From: Vibrio rhodolitus
Lineage (GTDB): Bacteria > Pseudomonadota > Gammaproteobacteria > Enterobacterales > Vibrionaceae
NCBI RefSeq assembly: GCF_003350325.1
Contig: NZ_QLYZ01000006.1
Span: forward strand, 124,001 to 188,000
Direction of reading: 5' to 3'
DNA: 64,000 bases
Below, one piece after another: positions 62,721 through 64,000 of this stretch (positions are counted from its first letter, which is position 1; each line of letters begins with the position of its first letter). The notes under the pieces are model-generated. The model saw only the letters and a list, made by a program, of their open reading frames with translations. It did not search any database and was not told where the DNA came from. Both the position numbers and the translations under genes were made by a program.

Positions 62721-64000
62721 GTGAGTAATTACTCGTTTGATTTCGCAGGGGACGAAGATTTTCGTCCCCTCGCTGCTAGAATGCGTCCGCAAACGCTAGA
62801 CCAATATATTGGTCAGCAACATATTCTTGGCGAAGGCAAACCACTGCGTCGTGCTTTAGAGGCTGGTCATATTCACTCAATGATTCTCTGGGGACCGCCG
62901 GGCACGGGTAAAACCACCCTAGCAGAAGTCGCTGCGAACTATGCTAATGCTGAAGTGGAACGCGTTTCTGCGGTGACCTCTGGGGTGAAAGAGATCCGGG
63001 CGGCTATCGAGCGAGCGCGCGAAAACAAATTGGCTGGTCGACGCACCATTTTGTTCGTTGATGAGGTGCATCGCTTTAACAAATCTCAGCAGGATGCGTT
63101 TTTGCCACACATCGAAGATGGCACCGTCACCTTTATTGGTGCAACGACAGAAAACCCATCGTTTGAGCTCAATAATGCATTGTTGTCACGTGCGCGCGTT
63201 TACAAGTTAACTTCACTTGCGACGACGGACATTCAAAAGACCTTGCAACAAGCGATAGCGGATAAAGAGCGTGGTTTGGGCAAGGTTGCCGTGCAGTTTG
63301 TTGACAATGTTCTCGATCGCTTAGCGGAGCTGGTTAACGGTGATGCACGCATGTCGCTTAACTATCTTGAGCTGCTTTACGATATGGCAGAAGACAATGC
63401 ACAGGGCGAAAAGCAAATCACGTTGCAGTTATTGGCAGAAGTGGCAGGCGAGAAGGTTTCGCGCTTTGATAACAAAGGCGACATTTGGTACGACTTAATT
63501 TCAGCGGTGCATAAATCGATTCGCGGATCTAACCCTGATGCAGCTTTGTATTGGGCGGCGCGCATGATCGCTGCAGGCTGTGACCCCTTGTACATTGCTC
63601 GCCGTTTGTTGGCGATCGCCTCTGAAGATGTTGGTAACGCCGATCCGCGCGCGATGCAAGTCGCGCTTTCTGCATGGGACTGCTTTACGCGAGTGGGACC
63701 TGCCGAAGGCGAGCGTGCGATTGCACAGGCAATCGTCTACCTTGCTTGTGCACCAAAAAGTAATGCTGTGTATACCGCTTGGAAACAAGCACTGACCGAT
63801 GCGCATAACTTACCTGAATATGAAGTACCTCATCATTTGCGTAATGCGCCAACCAATTTAATGAAAGATTTGGGTTACGGAGCAGAGTATCGCTACGCTC
63901 ATGATGAGCCGGGCGCGTATGCGGCAGGCGAGCGCTATTTACCACCGGAAATGTTAGGGACGCGTTATTATCAGCCAACAAATCGGGGCTTAGAAACCAA
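62721..64000 (+). CDS. rarA: Replication-associated recombination protein A (partial)
   Basis: The gene starts with a GTG at 62721, three bases after the lolA stop, and runs off the right edge, so about 426 of roughly 447 residues are seen. It is an AAA+ clamp-loader-like ATPase that acts at stalled replication forks. Visible are [15 protein letters not shown], Walker [10 protein letters not shown], Walker [20 protein letters not shown], sensor 1 [10 protein letters not shown] and the Arg finger region LLSRARV. AAAGGA lies upstream of the GTG, within the end of lolA. Confidence 0.96.
   Translation, partial: MSNYSFDFAGDEDFRPLAARMRPQTLDQYIGQQHILGEGKPLRRALEAGHIHSMILWGPPGTGKTTLAEVAANYANAEVERVSAVTSGVKEIRAAIERARENKLAGRRTILFVDEVHRFNKSQQDAFLPHIEDGTVTFIGATTENPSFELNNALLSRARVYKLTSLATTDIQKTLQQAIADKERGLGKVAVQFVDNVLDRLAELVNGDARMSLNYLELLYDMAEDNAQGEKQITLQLLAEVAGEKVSRFDNKGDIWYDLISAVHKSIRGSNPDAALYWAARMIAAGCDPLYIARRLLAIASEDVGNADPRAMQVALSAWDCFTRVGPAEGERAIAQAIVYLACAPKSNAVYTAWKQALTDAHNLPEYEVPHHLRNAPTNLMKDLGYGAEYRYAHDEPGAYAAGERYLPPEMLGTRYYQPTNRGLET

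Overview
The window is one contiguous stretch of a gamma-proteobacterial chromosome, almost certainly a Vibrio or close relative. The evidence is the core block tig-clpP-clpX-lon-hupB-ppiD, then cmk-rpsA-ihfB-lapAB-pyrF, the Vibrio-type dctPQM TRAP operon with dctB/dctD, haem genes of the hutBCD/hutXZ type, and cysB, dusC, lolA and rarA. No phage, integrase, IS element, CRISPR array, rRNA or tRNA was recognised.

Layout. 1-4.2 kb: the tail of a hybrid sensor kinase with three receiver domains, then CheR-like, CheB-like and receiver-GGDEF genes, a chemosensory-style module that ends in c-di-GMP synthesis. 4.2-15.4 kb: an Hsp70-like gene (yegD) divergent from a tightly packed eight-gene operon. 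That operon encodes a coiled-coil protein with a C-terminal membrane anchor, a soluble EssC/FtsK-like tandem ATPase, two small helical-hairpin proteins, a long coiled-coil protein, a WXG100-like protein, a GDPD-domain lipoprotein and a large polytopic protein with a PEGA-like tail. 15.5-17.2 kb: yghU and an unknown exported protein. 17.5-22.9 kb: an ECF-type sigma factor, a transmembrane Ser/Thr kinase and an exported coiled-coil protein. 22.9-27.1 kb: a long intergenic region with a candidate 37-residue membrane protein and a sigma-54 promoter, then dctPQM. 27.1-33.8 kb: a small basic protein and a Fur-controlled haem uptake cluster. 33.8-37.0 kb: dctD and dctB. 37-46.3 kb: the proteostasis block. 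46.5-53.5 kb: cmk, rpsA, ihfB, lapAB, pyrF, miaE and an unknown membrane-anchored protein. 53.9-64 kb: cysB, a methyltransferase, a three-gene ABC importer, a small conserved gene, dusC, an orphan pilin, a SEC-C protein, lolA and the 5' part of rarA.

The most unusual part is 4.2-22.8 kb. The eight-gene operon looks like one machine: an EssC-like ATPase core, ESAT-6-sized helical proteins, membrane and lipoprotein parts, and a neighbouring Hsp70. It is followed by a sigma factor/kinase pair of the kind in which kinase phosphorylation activates the sigma factor. I infer a possible type VII-secretion-like or other envelope-associated ATPase system in a Gram-negative host. That is a hypothesis from domain layout, not a demonstrated function.

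Regulatory sequence is rich. There is a perfect sigma-54 promoter in front of dctP, a 35-bp Fur palindrome between hutB and hutX, a near-perfect sigma-32 promoter about 370 bp upstream of tig with mutually exclusive leader hairpins, a sigma-32-like promoter at lon, an RBS-sequestering hairpin at a methyltransferase gene, and a terminator whose arm is also the dusC Shine-Dalgarno. Several starts were moved to codons with better Shine-Dalgarno sites; these are noted entry by entry.
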